Notes under the pieces: model-generated
What the model was told of the DNA's origin: nothing
The model's input: the letters and a program-made list of their open reading frames with translations, nothing else
The model's database searches: none
In this document: positions 42,887 through 51,427 of the stretch, piece by piece
Layout: each line of letters opens with the position of its first letter
How positions within the stretch are numbered: position 1 is the stretch's first letter
NCBI RefSeq assembly: GCF_020831365.1
Contig: NZ_JAJHPV010000013.1
Span: 434,001-498,000 of the forward strand
Length of the DNA: 64,000 nt
DNA from: Massilia agrisoli
GTDB taxonomy: Bacteria; Pseudomonadota; Gammaproteobacteria; Burkholderiales; Burkholderiaceae_D
Direction: 5' to 3'
Position numbers and translations under genes: made by a program

Positions 42887-43351
42887 CTAGGCAGCCGGTT
42901 CTTTGATCAGGCGATGGACCAGGACCGGCTTTTGCGTATGCGACAGCACCTTATTCGTCACGCTTCCCAGCAATATCTGACCCCAGCCGCTGCGCCCGTG
43001 CGATCCCATGAAGATCAGGTCGCAGTCCTGCTCATCGGCCACGTCGACAATCTTTTGCGCCGCCGAATCGGCAAACGCCACCAGGCCGCTGTGCTGCAGG
43101 CCGTTTTTCTCGGCCGCCTCCAGGATGGGGCGCAGGTGTTCTCCGCCAACCTTTTGCATCTGGACCAGGTATTCCTCCTCGCTGGGGTAGGTCGGCGGAA
43201 TGATCTCCACATACACCGGGTACTGGTACTCCGGTGCGACATACAGGGCCAGCAATTCGGCGCCCATCTGCTGCGCAAACTTGACTCCGGCGCAAGCGGT
43301 GGCTTTCGACACCGAGGAGCCGTCTGTCGTGATCAGAATTTTCCGGTACAT
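42887..43351 (-). CDS. Universal stress protein (UspA family)
   Basis: 154 residues from the ATG at 43351, which has GGAGG seven bases upstream. A single UspA domain with the ATP-binding loop G-S-H-G-R-S-G then S-V-T-N-K-V-L-S-H (about 116-135), typical of the nucleotide-binding class. Cytosolic, probably a dimer. An FNR-like box upstream fits induction under low oxygen, as is common for usp genes near Fnr-type regulators; this is inference. Confidence 0.92.
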   Translation of the reverse strand: MYRKILITTDGSSVSKATACAGVKFAQQMGAELLALYVAPEYQYPVYVEIIPPTYPSEEEYLVQMQKVGGEHLRPILEAAEKNGLQHSGLVAFADSAAQKIVDVADEQDCDLIFMGSHGRSGWGQILLGSVTNKVLSHTQKPVLVHRLIKEPAA

Positions 43352-43778
43352 GGTGAGTCCTCCCACAAGCACACATAATTCTATTGTAGTCCGGCTTTTG
43401 CAACTTGTTAGAACGTAAATGGTTGATCTTGCTCAAACCCATCCATATCCACTCCGACAACAAACACGGGGGCTGGTGCTGGTTATTATTGCTTTGGTGA
43501 ATTAATTTGTGATCTTGTCGATACAAGGATGACAAAAAGAAGACGCAGAATCGACGAAACGGGCAGTAAACATACACTTTGCTTGTCGAGCAAATAAGTT
43601 TCCCGTGGCAAATTGATCAGCGCTGCGCTTGGACATTTACCACGGCACAGCACGCTGATACACTCGCGTAAACCCGCGATGTTGCCGCGCATCATTAATT
43701 CTGCCGACTCAATCGCACCGCACCGACACGCACCACGCAACTGACGTTGCGCATCTACCAAATGGAGAAGCAGGGATT
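43352..43778. promoter_or_regulatory. Divergent spacer between uspA and cheZ
   Basis: 427 bases, A+T-rich, with no supported gene. It holds TTGATCTTGCTCAA (43423-43436), a 9-of-10 match to the FNR consensus. Nearer uspA on the minus strand lies TACAAT (43388-43383), a possible -10. A short inverted repeat TTTGCT-N5-AGCAAA is at 43578-43594, on the cheZ side. I found no sigma-28 type promoter for cheZ. Confidence 0.45.
43423..43436 (-). promoter_or_regulatory. Candidate FNR/Crp-type binding site upstream of uspA
   Basis: On the minus strand TTGAG-N4-ATCAA, one mismatch from TTGAT-N4-ATCAA, 71 bases from the uspA start. Spacing to the best -10 (TACAAT) is about 54 bases from the start point, which is not the classic -41.5 position. 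Confidence 0.45.
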
Positions 43779-44621
43779 ATGACCGACGCCGCTGACGATT
43801 TCGACGCACTATTCGAGGAGGTTTCCTCGCAGCGCAGTAGCGCACCGGTGGCCGCGCCTGCCGCCGCCGCCCCGGCCGCTGCCGACGAAGATGACATGGA
43901 GGCGCTGTTCGACCAGGTCGCCTCGACCCGTCCGGTGCTGGCCGCCGTGCCCGCCGCCGCGGTTGCCGAACCTGCCGCCGCACCGGTTGCGGCCGGCGCC
44001 GCCAACGAGGAAGTCGACCATGGCGACAACCCGATGTACGAACGCCTCGGCGGCATCGTCCGCCTGCTGCACGATTCCCTGCGTGAACTTGGCTACGACA
44101 AAGCCCTGACCGAGGCATCGAGCCAGATCAACGACGCCCAGGACCGCCTCGAGTACGTCGCTTCGCTGACCGAACAGGCCGCCAACAAGGTGCTCAACAC
44201 CCTCGACGAAGGCATGCCCGCCCAGGACGTGCTGTCGAAGCAGGCCAAGGAAATGGACAACCGCTGGAACGACCTGTTCGCGGGCAAGCTGTCGATCGAG
44301 CAGTTCAAGGCGCTGGCCGGCGATTCGCGCCAGTTTGCCCAGCAAGTGGCCGAAGCGACCGAGGCGGAAAAAGCCCGCCTGCTCGACATCATGATGGCCC
44401 AGGACTTCCAGGACATCACCGGCCAGCTGATCAAGAAAGTCGTGACGATCACCAAGTCGGTCGAGCAGGAACTGGCCGAGCTGCTGCGCGACAACGCGCC
44501 GCCGGCGGTACGCGAAAAGCTGGCCGCCAAGCCGGCTCCGCTGATGTCTGGCCCGTCGGCGCCGTCCGTCGCGCTTGACCAGGACAACGTAGACGACCTT
44601 CTTGCCGATCTGGGATTCTAA
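43779..44621 (+). CDS. cheZ: Chemotaxis phosphatase CheZ
   Basis: 280 residues. CheZ dephosphorylates CheY-P. The catalytic helix reads A-Q-D-F-Q-D-I-T-G-Q (207-216), with D212 and Q216 matching Asp143 and Gln147 of the E. coli enzyme. The C-terminal CheY-binding helix D-N-V-D-D-L-L-A-D-L-G-F ends the protein. The N-terminus is extended by about 80 residues: two acidic motifs (D-D-F-D-A-L-F-E-E-V and D-D-M-E-A-L-F-D-Q-V) separated by Ala/Pro-rich linkers. The stop overlaps cheA as TAATG. Confidence 0.92.
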   Translation: MTDAADDFDALFEEVSSQRSSAPVAAPAAAAPAAADEDDMEALFDQVASTRPVLAAVPAAAVAEPAAAPVAAGAANEEVDHGDNPMYERLGGIVRLLHDSLRELGYDKALTEASSQINDAQDRLEYVASLTEQAANKVLNTLDEGMPAQDVLSKQAKEMDNRWNDLFAGKLSIEQFKALAGDSRQFAQQVAEATEAEKARLLDIMMAQDFQDITGQLIKKVVTITKSVEQELAELLRDNAPPAVREKLAAKPAPLMSGPSAPSVALDQDNVDDLLADLGF

Positions 44622-46450
44622 TGGACGATATGCTCAAGGATTTCGTCGTCGAGGCGATGGATCTTGCAGTCAATGTAGAAGAACACCTGCTCCGCCTCGA
44701 ACGCGATCCGAACAACAAGGAAACGCTGAATGCGGTGTTCCGCTCGTTCCACACGATTAAGGGTGGCGCGGGCTTCATGAACCTGCCTGCGCTGGTCGCG
44801 GCGTGCCACCTGACCGAAAACCTGTTCGACGCGCTGCGTACCGGCGCGGCGCCGGTGACGCCGATCGCGATCGAAGCGGCGCTGCAGGCATCGGGCTTCG
44901 TGGCCGACCAGCTGACGGACCTGAACAACGGCACCCCGGCCGAACAGCTGGCGTCGATGCCGGACGCGCTGGAGCGCATCCTGGTGGACGCCATCGAAGG
45001 CAAGACGCAGTCCGCGCCCGCCGCGCCGAAAGCCGCTGCCGCGCCAGCGCCAGTGGCCGCCGCTGCGCCTGCCGCCGCCAGCGCCGATGGCCTCGACTGG
45101 GAAGCGATGTACGTCGCCGTGACCCCGGCCGGCACCCACACCCCGGCCGCCGCGCCGGCAGCGACTGAGGCCGCAGCGGCGCCGGCAGTCGCCGCCAAGC
45201 CGGCCTGGGACGGTGTCGACCGCCGTGAAGAAAAGGTGCAGGAATTCCGCGCCGCCTCCGCGCCGGCCAAGGAAGACAGCATCCGCGTCGACGCGGTAAA
45301 GCTCGACGCGCTGCTGGAAGTGGCGGGCGAATCGGTGCAGGCCGCCAACCAGGCCGCCGTACTGCTCGAGCGCCTGTCGCAGTTCAAGTTCGAAGGCGCG
45401 GCCGCCACCTTGATGGCGACCCTGACCGAAACGCTGGAACGCGCATCGCGCTACTCCGCCGAACTGCAGCGCGCCACGCTGGCGACCCGCATGCAGCCGG
45501 TCGGCCGCCTGTTCCAGAAATTCCCGCGCCTGGTGCGCGAGCTGGCCAAGGACCTCGGCAAGGACGTCGAGCTGACCATCGAAGGCGCCGAGACGGAAGT
45601 CGACCGCGTCGTGGTCGACAGCCTGTACGACCCGCTGGTGCACATGCTGCGCAATGCGCTCGACCACGGCGTCGAGTCGCCGGAAGATCGGCTCAAAGCA
45701 GGCAAGCCGGCCAAGGCCTACATCTCGCTCAAGGCATGGCAGGAAGCGAACAGCGTCATGATCGTGCTGCAGGATGACGGCAAGGGCATGGACCCGGCCA
45801 GCCTGCGCAAGAAGGCGATCCAGAAGGGCCTGATCAACGAGAACGGCGCGCAAAGCGATGAAGAAGCCTACCAGCTGGTATTCCTGCCGGGCTTCTCGAC
45901 CAAGGAAGTGGCGTCGTCGGTCTCGGGCCGCGGCGTCGGCATGGACGTGGTCAAGACCGCGGTGGAAAAGAACCGCGGCGCGATCCACATCGAGTCCTCG
46001 CTCGGCCACGGCACCAAGTTTGCGATCCGCCTGCCGATCGAACTGTCGATCGTCCCGACCATGCTGGTGTCGACCTCGGGCGCGCTGCTGGCGCTGCCGA
46101 TGGCGGTGGTCCAGCGCGTGGTCGAACTGCCGGACACCTTCGCGCAGGTTGGCGGCGCACCGGTCCTGAAAGACCAGGGACGCCCGCTGCCGGTGCGTTC
46201 GCTGGCCGGTTCGCTCGGCTACGAGCTGTGCTCGGAAAAGGTCGGCATCGTGGTCGCCGCGCCGCAGCCTTACATCCTCGCGGTGGAAGCAGTCGACGGC
46301 ACCGCCGACCTGGTGATCAAGCCGATGACCGCGCTGTCGGTCGACGGCATCACTGGTACCGCGCGTTCGGCCGAGGGCGACCTGGTGCTGGTGATCGGCC
46401 TGTCGTTCCTGATGGATGGCTGCCGCGGCAGCGTAAAAATGGCTGCATAA
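44621..46450 (+). CDS. cheA: Chemotaxis histidine kinase CheA
   Basis: 609 residues. The HPt domain has H44 in F-H-T-I-K-G-G-A. A long Ala/Pro linker (about 125-200) stands where the CheY-binding P2 domain would be. A dimerisation domain, an ATPase (N-box L-R-N-A-L-D-H-G-V-E-S near 344-354, G-R-G-V-G-M-D-V-V) and a CheW-like regulatory domain (about 475-605) follow. Cytosolic, receptor-linked. It is coupled to cheZ and followed by a strong terminator; cheY, cheW and receptor genes are not in the window. Confidence 0.93.
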   Translation: MDDMLKDFVVEAMDLAVNVEEHLLRLERDPNNKETLNAVFRSFHTIKGGAGFMNLPALVAACHLTENLFDALRTGAAPVTPIAIEAALQASGFVADQLTDLNNGTPAEQLASMPDALERILVDAIEGKTQSAPAAPKAAAAPAPVAAAAPAAASADGLDWEAMYVAVTPAGTHTPAAAPAATEAAAAPAVAAKPAWDGVDRREEKVQEFRAASAPAKEDSIRVDAVKLDALLEVAGESVQAANQAAVLLERLSQFKFEGAAATLMATLTETLERASRYSAELQRATLATRMQPVGRLFQKFPRLVRELAKDLGKDVELTIEGAETEVDRVVVDSLYDPLVHMLRNALDHGVESPEDRLKAGKPAKAYISLKAWQEANSVMIVLQDDGKGMDPASLRKKAIQKGLINENGAQSDEEAYQLVFLPGFSTKEVASSVSGRGVGMDVVKTAVEKNRGAIHIESSLGHGTKFAIRLPIELSIVPTMLVSTSGALLALPMAVVQRVVELPDTFAQVGGAPVLKDQGRPLPVRSLAGSLGYELCSEKVGIVVAAPQPYILAVEAVDGTADLVIKPMTALSVDGITGTARSAEGDLVLVIGLSFLMDGCRGSVKMAA

Positions 46451-46480
46451 CGAAAAAAGTTATTGCCGTACGGATGTCGA

Positions 46481-46513
46481 AATGCCTGCTGAAATTCAGC
46501 AGGCATTTTTTTT
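46481..46513 (+). terminator. Intrinsic terminator of cheZ-cheA
   Basis: An 11-bp stem AATGCCTGCTG with CAGCAGGCATT and loop AAATT, followed by a run of T residues, 30 bases after the cheA stop. Confidence 0.92.
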
Positions 46514-46666
46514 ATTTGCAAAAAGAGGTGGTTTTGCAAATTTCATCTGCATAAGCGGTGAGATTGGCAAATAATATTCAAAAAAGGCATTCTTGCTGCC
46601 GCAGTGCACAAATATGGCATAATCATTTTCGGTCTTTGATTCATGCGTCGCCCCACACCACACATC
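46514..46666 (+). promoter_or_regulatory. leuC: leuC promoter region with paired TTTGCAAA palindromes
   Basis: ATTTGCAAAA (46514-46523) and TTTTGCAAAT (46532-46541) form a perfect 10-bp inverted repeat; each arm also contains the palindrome TTTGCAAA, with centres 18 bp apart. Further down CATAAT (46618-46623) could be a -10 with TTGCTG (46593-46598) as a poorly spaced -35. The layout fits an operator for the leucine genes. The regulator is not known. Confidence 0.4.
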
Positions 46667-48070
46667 ATGATAAAAACGCTCTACGACAAACTCTGGGATT
46701 CCCACGTCGTGCGTGCCGATGAAGACGGCACGACGGTCCTGTACATCGACCGCCACCTGGTGCATGAAGTGACCAGCCCGCAGGCCTTCGACGGCCTGCG
46801 CGCCGCCAACCGCAAGCTGTGGCGCACTTCCGCCAACCTGGCCGTGGCCGACCACAACGTGCCGACCACCGACCGCAAGGGCGGCATCGCCGACCCGACC
46901 TCGCGCCTGCAGGTCGAAACGCTGGACGCCAACGCCAAAAGCTACGGGCTTACCTACTTCAACATGAACGACCGCCGCCAGGGCATCGTGCACGTGATCG
47001 GCCCGGAGCAGGGCGCGACGCTGCCGGGCATGACGGTGGTTTGCGGCGACTCGCATACTTCCACCCACGGCGCCTTTGGCTGCCTGGCCCACGGTATCGG
47101 CACCTCGGAAGTCGAGCACGTGCTGGCCACCCAGACGCTGCTGGCGCGGAAATCCAAATCGATGCTGGTGCAGGTCGACGGCGCACTGCCTGCCGGCGTG
47201 ACCGCCAAGGACATCGTGCTGGCCGTAATCGGCAAGATCGGCACCGCGGGCGGCACCGGCTACGCCATCGAATTCGGCGGCTCGACGATCCGTGCGCTGT
47301 CGATGGAAGGCCGCATGACCATCTGTAACATGGCGATCGAAGCGGGCGCGCGCGCCGGCATGGTCGCCGTGGACGACACCACCATCGATTACGTCAAAGG
47401 CCGTCCGTATTCGCCGGCCGGCCCGCACTGGGACCAGGCGGTCGCCTACTGGCGCACCCTGCACTCGGACCCGGGCGCGCAGTTCGACATGGTCGTGACG
47501 CTCAACGCCGCCGAAGTCAGGCCGCAGGTCACCTGGGGCACTTCGCCCGAGATGGTCACCTCGGTCGATGGCCGCGTGCCGGACCCGGACCAGGAAAAGG
47601 ACGCCGTGCGCCGCGACGCCATGGAAAAGGCGCTGACCTACATGAACCTCAAGCCCAACACCCCGATCGAAGACATCCGCATCGACAAGGTGTTCATCGG
47701 CTCGTGCACCAACTCGCGCATCGAAGACCTGCGCGCCGCCGCTGCCGTTGTGCGCGGCAAGCAGCGCGCATCGAACGTGCGCCTCGCGCTGGTGGTGCCG
47801 GGTTCGGGGCTGGTGAAAGAACAGGCCGAGCGCGAAGGCCTGGACAAGATTTTCAAGGACGCGGGCTTCGAATGGCGCGAGCCAGGCTGCTCGATGTGCC
47901 TTGCAATGAACGCCGACCGGTTAGAACCGGGCGAGCGCTGCGCCTCCACCTCGAACCGCAATTTCGAGGGCCGGCAGGGGCAGGGCGGACGCACCCACCT
48001 GGTGTCTCCCGCCATGGCGGCGGCGGCCGGTATCGCCGGCCATTTCGTCGATGTACGCGCACTGCGCTAA
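46667..48070 (+). CDS. leuC: 3-isopropylmalate dehydratase large subunit
   Basis: 467 residues from the ATG at 46667, which gives the family-typical start M-x-K-T-L-Y-D-K-L-W; an ATG 24 bases upstream would add a basic leader. It isomerises 2- and 3-isopropylmalate in leucine synthesis with LeuD. The aconitase-type 4Fe-4S ligands are seen as G-S-C-T-N-S near residue 345 and G-C-S-M-C near 405-410, with [12 protein letters not shown] near 126. It begins the leuC-(lipoprotein)-leuD-leuB-asd series. Confidence 0.95.
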   Translation: MIKTLYDKLWDSHVVRADEDGTTVLYIDRHLVHEVTSPQAFDGLRAANRKLWRTSANLAVADHNVPTTDRKGGIADPTSRLQVETLDANAKSYGLTYFNMNDRRQGIVHVIGPEQGATLPGMTVVCGDSHTSTHGAFGCLAHGIGTSEVEHVLATQTLLARKSKSMLVQVDGALPAGVTAKDIVLAVIGKIGTAGGTGYAIEFGGSTIRALSMEGRMTICNMAIEAGARAGMVAVDDTTIDYVKGRPYSPAGPHWDQAVAYWRTLHSDPGAQFDMVVTLNAAEVRPQVTWGTSPEMVTSVDGRVPDPDQEKDAVRRDAMEKALTYMNLKPNTPIEDIRIDKVFIGSCTNSRIEDLRAAAAVVRGKQRASNVRLALVVPGSGLVKEQAEREGLDKIFKDAGFEWREPGCSMCLAMNADRLEPGERCASTSNRNFEGRQGQGGRTHLVSPAMAAAAGIAGHFVDVRALR

Positions 48071-48099
48071 ACACCCATTTAATTTTTGAGAGCCACACC

Positions 48100-48222
48100 A
48101 TGAAAAAAGTATTCGCCCTGTCCCTGATCGCCATCGTCCTGACCGGCTGCAACACCATTTCCGGCGTAGGCCGCGACGTGCAGCGGGCCGGCCAGATCGT
48201 CACCGGCGCGGGCGGAAAATAA
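48100..48222 (+). CDS. Entericidin A/B-like small lipoprotein
   Basis: 40 residues. M-K-K then a hydrophobic signal and the lipobox L-T-G-C, with lipidation at C17, and a 24-residue mature part with N-T-I-S-G-V-G-R-D-V-Q-R-A-G, which is the entericidin pattern. It is an envelope lipoprotein of the antidote/toxin-like entericidin family, though most members have no tested function. It sits in the leuC-leuD gap, 29 bases after leuC. A palindromic repeat follows. Confidence 0.88.
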   Translation: MKKVFALSLIAIVLTGCNTISGVGRDVQRAGQIVTGAGGK

Positions 48223-48229
48223 AACACCA

Positions 48230-48325
48230 CCGTCGTTCCCGCGCAGGCGGGAACCCATACGCCGCGTGACCAGTGGCCCAGTATGGGTTCCCGCGGGGCC
48301 GCCGAGGCTTTCGCGGGAACGACGG
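48230..48325. repeat. Long palindromic intergenic repeat (REP/MITE-like)
   Basis: Outer arms CCGTCGTTCCCGCG (48230-48243) and CGCGGGAACGACGG (48312-48325) are perfect inverted repeats. Inner arms contain GGGAACCCATA and TATGGGTTCCC. This resembles the dispersed 'CGTTCCCGC...GCGGGAACG' repeats common in beta- and gammaproteobacterial genomes. It separates the lipoprotein gene from leuD. Confidence 0.75.
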
Positions 48326-48339
48326 GTTTAGCGAGATAT

Positions 48340-48987
48340 ATGGACAAATTTACCTTACACGAAGGACTGGTAGTCCCTCTCGACCGTGCCAATGTCGACA
48401 CGGACGCCATCATCCCGAAGCAGTTCCTGAAGTCGATCCACCGCACCGGCTTTGGCCCTAACCTGTTTGACGAATGGCGCTACCTTGACCACGGCGAGCC
48501 GGGCAAGGACAACAGTGCGCGTCCGCTGAACCCGGACTTCGTGCTGAACCAGCCGCGCTACCAGGGAGCGTCCATCCTCCTGGCGCGCAAGAACTTCGGC
48601 TGCGGCTCCTCGCGCGAACACGCGCCGTGGGCGCTCGACCAATATGGCTTCCGCGCCATCGTCGCGCCCAGCTTCGCCGACATCTTCTTCAACAACTGCT
48701 ACAAGTCCGGCCTGCTGCCGATCGTGCTGACCGAGGGCCAGGTCGACCACCTGTTCAACGAGGTCAAGGCCTTCCCGGGCTTCCGCCTGGCGATCGACCT
48801 TGAGAAGCAGACCATCGGCACCCTTGACGGCAGCCTGTCGTACAAGTTCGAGATCGACGCCTTCCGCAAATACTGCCTGATGAACGGCCTTGACGACATC
48901 GGCCTGACCCTGCGCCACGCCGACGAGATCCGCGCCTTCGAGGAACGCCACCTGGCTGCCCAGCCATGGCTGGCCAACGCCATCTGA
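48340..48987 (+). CDS. leuD: 3-isopropylmalate dehydratase small subunit
   Basis: 215 residues from the ATG at 48340 (M-D-K-F-T), the usual start for LeuD. The swivel-domain motif [10 protein letters not shown] near residues 88-97 and Y-K-S-G-L-L-P-I near 122-129 are clear. It forms a heterodimer with LeuC. The upstream palindromic repeat may affect its expression. Confidence 0.95.
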   Translation: MDKFTLHEGLVVPLDRANVDTDAIIPKQFLKSIHRTGFGPNLFDEWRYLDHGEPGKDNSARPLNPDFVLNQPRYQGASILLARKNFGCGSSREHAPWALDQYGFRAIVAPSFADIFFNNCYKSGLLPIVLTEGQVDHLFNEVKAFPGFRLAIDLEKQTIGTLDGSLSYKFEIDAFRKYCLMNGLDDIGLTLRHADEIRAFEERHLAAQPWLANAI

Positions 48988-49001
48988 ACAGGAACAGCAC
49001 A

Positions 49002-50072
49002 ATGAAAATAGCAATCCTGCCGGGTGACGGCATCGGCCCTGAGATCACCGCGCAAGCAGTGCGCGTGCTGAACGCGCTTGGCGAGAGCTTCGAGATGGAG
49101 CAGGCCGAAGTCGGCGGCGCCGGCTACGCGGCCCACGGTCATCCGCTGCCGCCCGCCACGCTGGCGCTGGCCAAGAGCGCCGACGCGGTGCTGTTCGGCG
49201 CCGTCGGCGACTACAAGTACGACACGCTGGAGCGCGCGCTGCGCCCGGAGCAGGCCATCCTCGGCCTGCGCAAGGAACTCGGCCTGTTCGCCAACCTGCG
49301 CCCGGCCATCCTGTATCCGGAACTTGCCGGCGCATCGACACTCAAACCCGAAGTGGTGTCCGGCCTCGACATCCTGATCATCCGCGAGCTGACCGGCGAT
49401 ATCTACTTTGGCAAGCCGCGCGGTGTTCGCGAATGCCCTGACGGCCCGTTCAAGGGCGAGCGCGAAGGCTTCGACACCATGCGCTACGCCGAGTCGGAAA
49501 TCCGCCGCATCGCCCACGTGGCTTTCCAGGCTGCGCAAAAGCGCGGCAAGCGCGTGACCAGCGTCGACAAAGCCAATGTGCTCGAGACCTTCCAGTTCTG
49601 GCGCGACATCGTCACCGACGTGCACAAGGAATACGGCGACGTCGAACTGGAGCACATGTATGTCGATAACGCCGCGATGCAGCTGGTGCGCGCGCCGAAA
49701 AAATTCGACGTCATCGTGACCGGTAATATGTTCGGCGACATCTTGTCCGACTGCGCCGCGATGCTGACCGGTTCGATCGGCATGCTGCCATCGGCTTCGC
49801 TTGATGCGAACAACAAGGGCCTGTACGAGCCGTCGCACGGTTCCGCGCCCGATATCGCGGGCAAGGGCATCGCCAATCCGCTGGCGACCATCCTGTCGGC
49901 CGCGATGATGCTGCGCTACTCGCTGGACAAGGCCGGGCAGGCCGACCGCATCGAAGCCGCGGTCAAGCAAGTACTGGCGCAGGGCCTGCGCACGCCGGAT
50001 ATCTACGAGGCGGGCACCACCAAGGTCGGCACCGAAGAGATGGGCAATGCAGTGGTCAACGCGTTGCGATAG
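49002..50072 (+). CDS. leuB: 3-isopropylmalate dehydrogenase
   Basis: 356 residues from the ATG at 49002, with AGGA nine bases upstream. NAD-dependent oxidative decarboxylation of 3-isopropylmalate to 2-oxoisocaproate precursor. Motifs: L-P-G-D-G-I-G-P-E near 6-14, R[11 protein letters not shown] near 95-105, the Asp-rich site N-M-F-G-D-I-L-S-D near 242-250, and E-P[10 protein letters not shown]. Cytosolic dimer. Confidence 0.96.
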   Translation: MKIAILPGDGIGPEITAQAVRVLNALGESFEMEQAEVGGAGYAAHGHPLPPATLALAKSADAVLFGAVGDYKYDTLERALRPEQAILGLRKELGLFANLRPAILYPELAGASTLKPEVVSGLDILIIRELTGDIYFGKPRGVRECPDGPFKGEREGFDTMRYAESEIRRIAHVAFQAAQKRGKRVTSVDKANVLETFQFWRDIVTDVHKEYGDVELEHMYVDNAAMQLVRAPKKFDVIVTGNMFGDILSDCAAMLTGSIGMLPSASLDANNKGLYEPSHGSAPDIAGKGIANPLATILSAAMMLRYSLDKAGQADRIEAAVKQVLAQGLRTPDIYEAGTTKVGTEEMGNAVVNALR

Positions 50073-50096
50073 TTTTCAAATAAACGAGGAAAGATA

Positions 50097-51224
50097 ATGA
50101 AATTAGTAGGCTTGGTAGGCTGGCGCGGCATGGTGGGTTCGGTCCTGATGCAGCGCATGCAGGACGAGGGCGATTTCGCTCACATCGAACCGGTATTCTT
50201 CACGACCTCGAACGCGGGCGGCAAAGCCCCGGCGATGGCGAAGAACGAAACTACCCTGAAGGACGCAAGCGACATTACCGAGCTGTCGAAGTGCGAGATC
50301 ATCATCTCGTGCCAGGGTGGCGACTACACCAGCGAAGTCTTCCCGAAGCTGCGCGCATCGGGCTGGAACGGCTACTGGATCGACGCCGCATCGACCCTGC
50401 GCATGAACGATGACGCGGTCATCGTGCTCGACCCGGTCAACCTGGACGTCATCAAGAACGCGATGACCAAGGGCGTGAAGAACTACGTCGGCGGCAACTG
50501 CACCGTGTCGTGCATGCTGATGGGCCTGGGCGGCCTGTTCCAGCACGGCCTGGTCGAGTGGATGACGTCGATGACCTACCAGGCGGCGTCCGGCGGCGGC
50601 GCGCAGCACATGCGCGAGCTGCTGACCCAGTTCGGCACCATCAACGGCGCCGTCAAGCCGCTGCTGGACAACCCTGCCGCGGCCATCCTCGAGATCGATC
50701 GCGCCGTGCTGGCCACCCAGCATGGCATGTCGGCCGACGAAACCAAACAGTTCGGCGTGCCGCTGGCCGGCAACCTGATCCCATGGATCGACAAGGACCT
50801 GGGCAATGGCCAGTCGAAAGAAGAGTGGAAGGCTGGCGCCGAGACCAACAAGATCCTCGGCCGCGGCGCTTCGTTCGGCAGCAAGGAGATTCCAGTCGAT
50901 GGCCTGTGCGTGCGTATCGGCGCGATGCGCTGCCACTCGCAGGCGCTGACCATCAAGCTGACCAAGGATGTCCCGCTCGACGAGATCAACGACATCATCG
51001 CCGCCAACAACCAGTGGGTGAAGGTGGTGCCGAACACCCGCGAAGCATCGATGCGCGACCTGTCGCCGGCAGCGGTGACCGGCAGCCTGACCATCCCGGT
51101 CGGCCGCCTGCGCAAGATGTCGATGGGCGGCGACTACCTGTCGGCCTTCACGGTCGGCGACCAGCTGCTGTGGGGCGCGGCCGAACCGCTGCGCCGCATG
51201 CTTCGTATTATCCTTGACAAGTAA
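50097..51224 (+). CDS. asd: Aspartate-semialdehyde dehydrogenase
   Basis: 375 residues with GAGGA seven bases before the ATG. It reduces aspartyl phosphate to aspartate semialdehyde for lysine, methionine, threonine and peptidoglycan diaminopimelate. NADP motif G-W-R-G-M-V-G-S near 8-15; active-site cysteine C135 in G-G-N-C-T-V-S; the catalytic histidine is near 279 in R-C-H-S-Q-A-L-T. Gram-negative form with the long length. Confidence 0.96.
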   Translation: MKLVGLVGWRGMVGSVLMQRMQDEGDFAHIEPVFFTTSNAGGKAPAMAKNETTLKDASDITELSKCEIIISCQGGDYTSEVFPKLRASGWNGYWIDAASTLRMNDDAVIVLDPVNLDVIKNAMTKGVKNYVGGNCTVSCMLMGLGGLFQHGLVEWMTSMTYQAASGGGAQHMRELLTQFGTINGAVKPLLDNPAAAILEIDRAVLATQHGMSADETKQFGVPLAGNLIPWIDKDLGNGQSKEEWKAGAETNKILGRGASFGSKEIPVDGLCVRIGAMRCHSQALTIKLTKDVPLDEINDIIAANNQWVKVVPNTREASMRDLSPAAVTGSLTIPVGRLRKMSMGGDYLSAFTVGDQLLWGAAEPLRRMLRIILDK

Positions 51225-51236
51225 GTTGTCAATTAG

Positions 51237-51263
51237 TGCAGTGCCGGCCCCGGCACTGCATTT
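51237..51263 (+). terminator. Hairpin downstream of asd
   Basis: A perfect 11-bp stem TGCAGTGCCGG with CCGGCACTGCA followed by only three T residues, 12 bases after the asd stop. Confidence 0.6.
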
Positions 51264-51427
51264 GTCGCATTGCTAACGGCAGCCTAAAGAATGCATCAAA
51301 ACGCCCGTTATACGGGCGTAGCGCCTCACATTACAGGCCAAAAGCTTGCATGCTCCAAGGCATGATGATATGTTGAGACTCCCGGGAAAACCGCTTTTTC
51401 CCCTAGCTAACCTTGATGCTGCCAACT
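51264..51427 (+). promoter_or_regulatory. fimV leader region
   Basis: Spacer upstream of fimV. It holds an 8-bp hairpin ACGCCCGT-TAT-ACGGGCGT (51301-51319) without a T-run. No clear promoter hexamers were found. Confidence 0.35.

Noticed and set aside
43486-43761. 91-codon minus-strand open frame upstream of cheZ
   Set aside because: TTG start without ribosome site and no recognisable pattern; it lies in a regulatory spacer.
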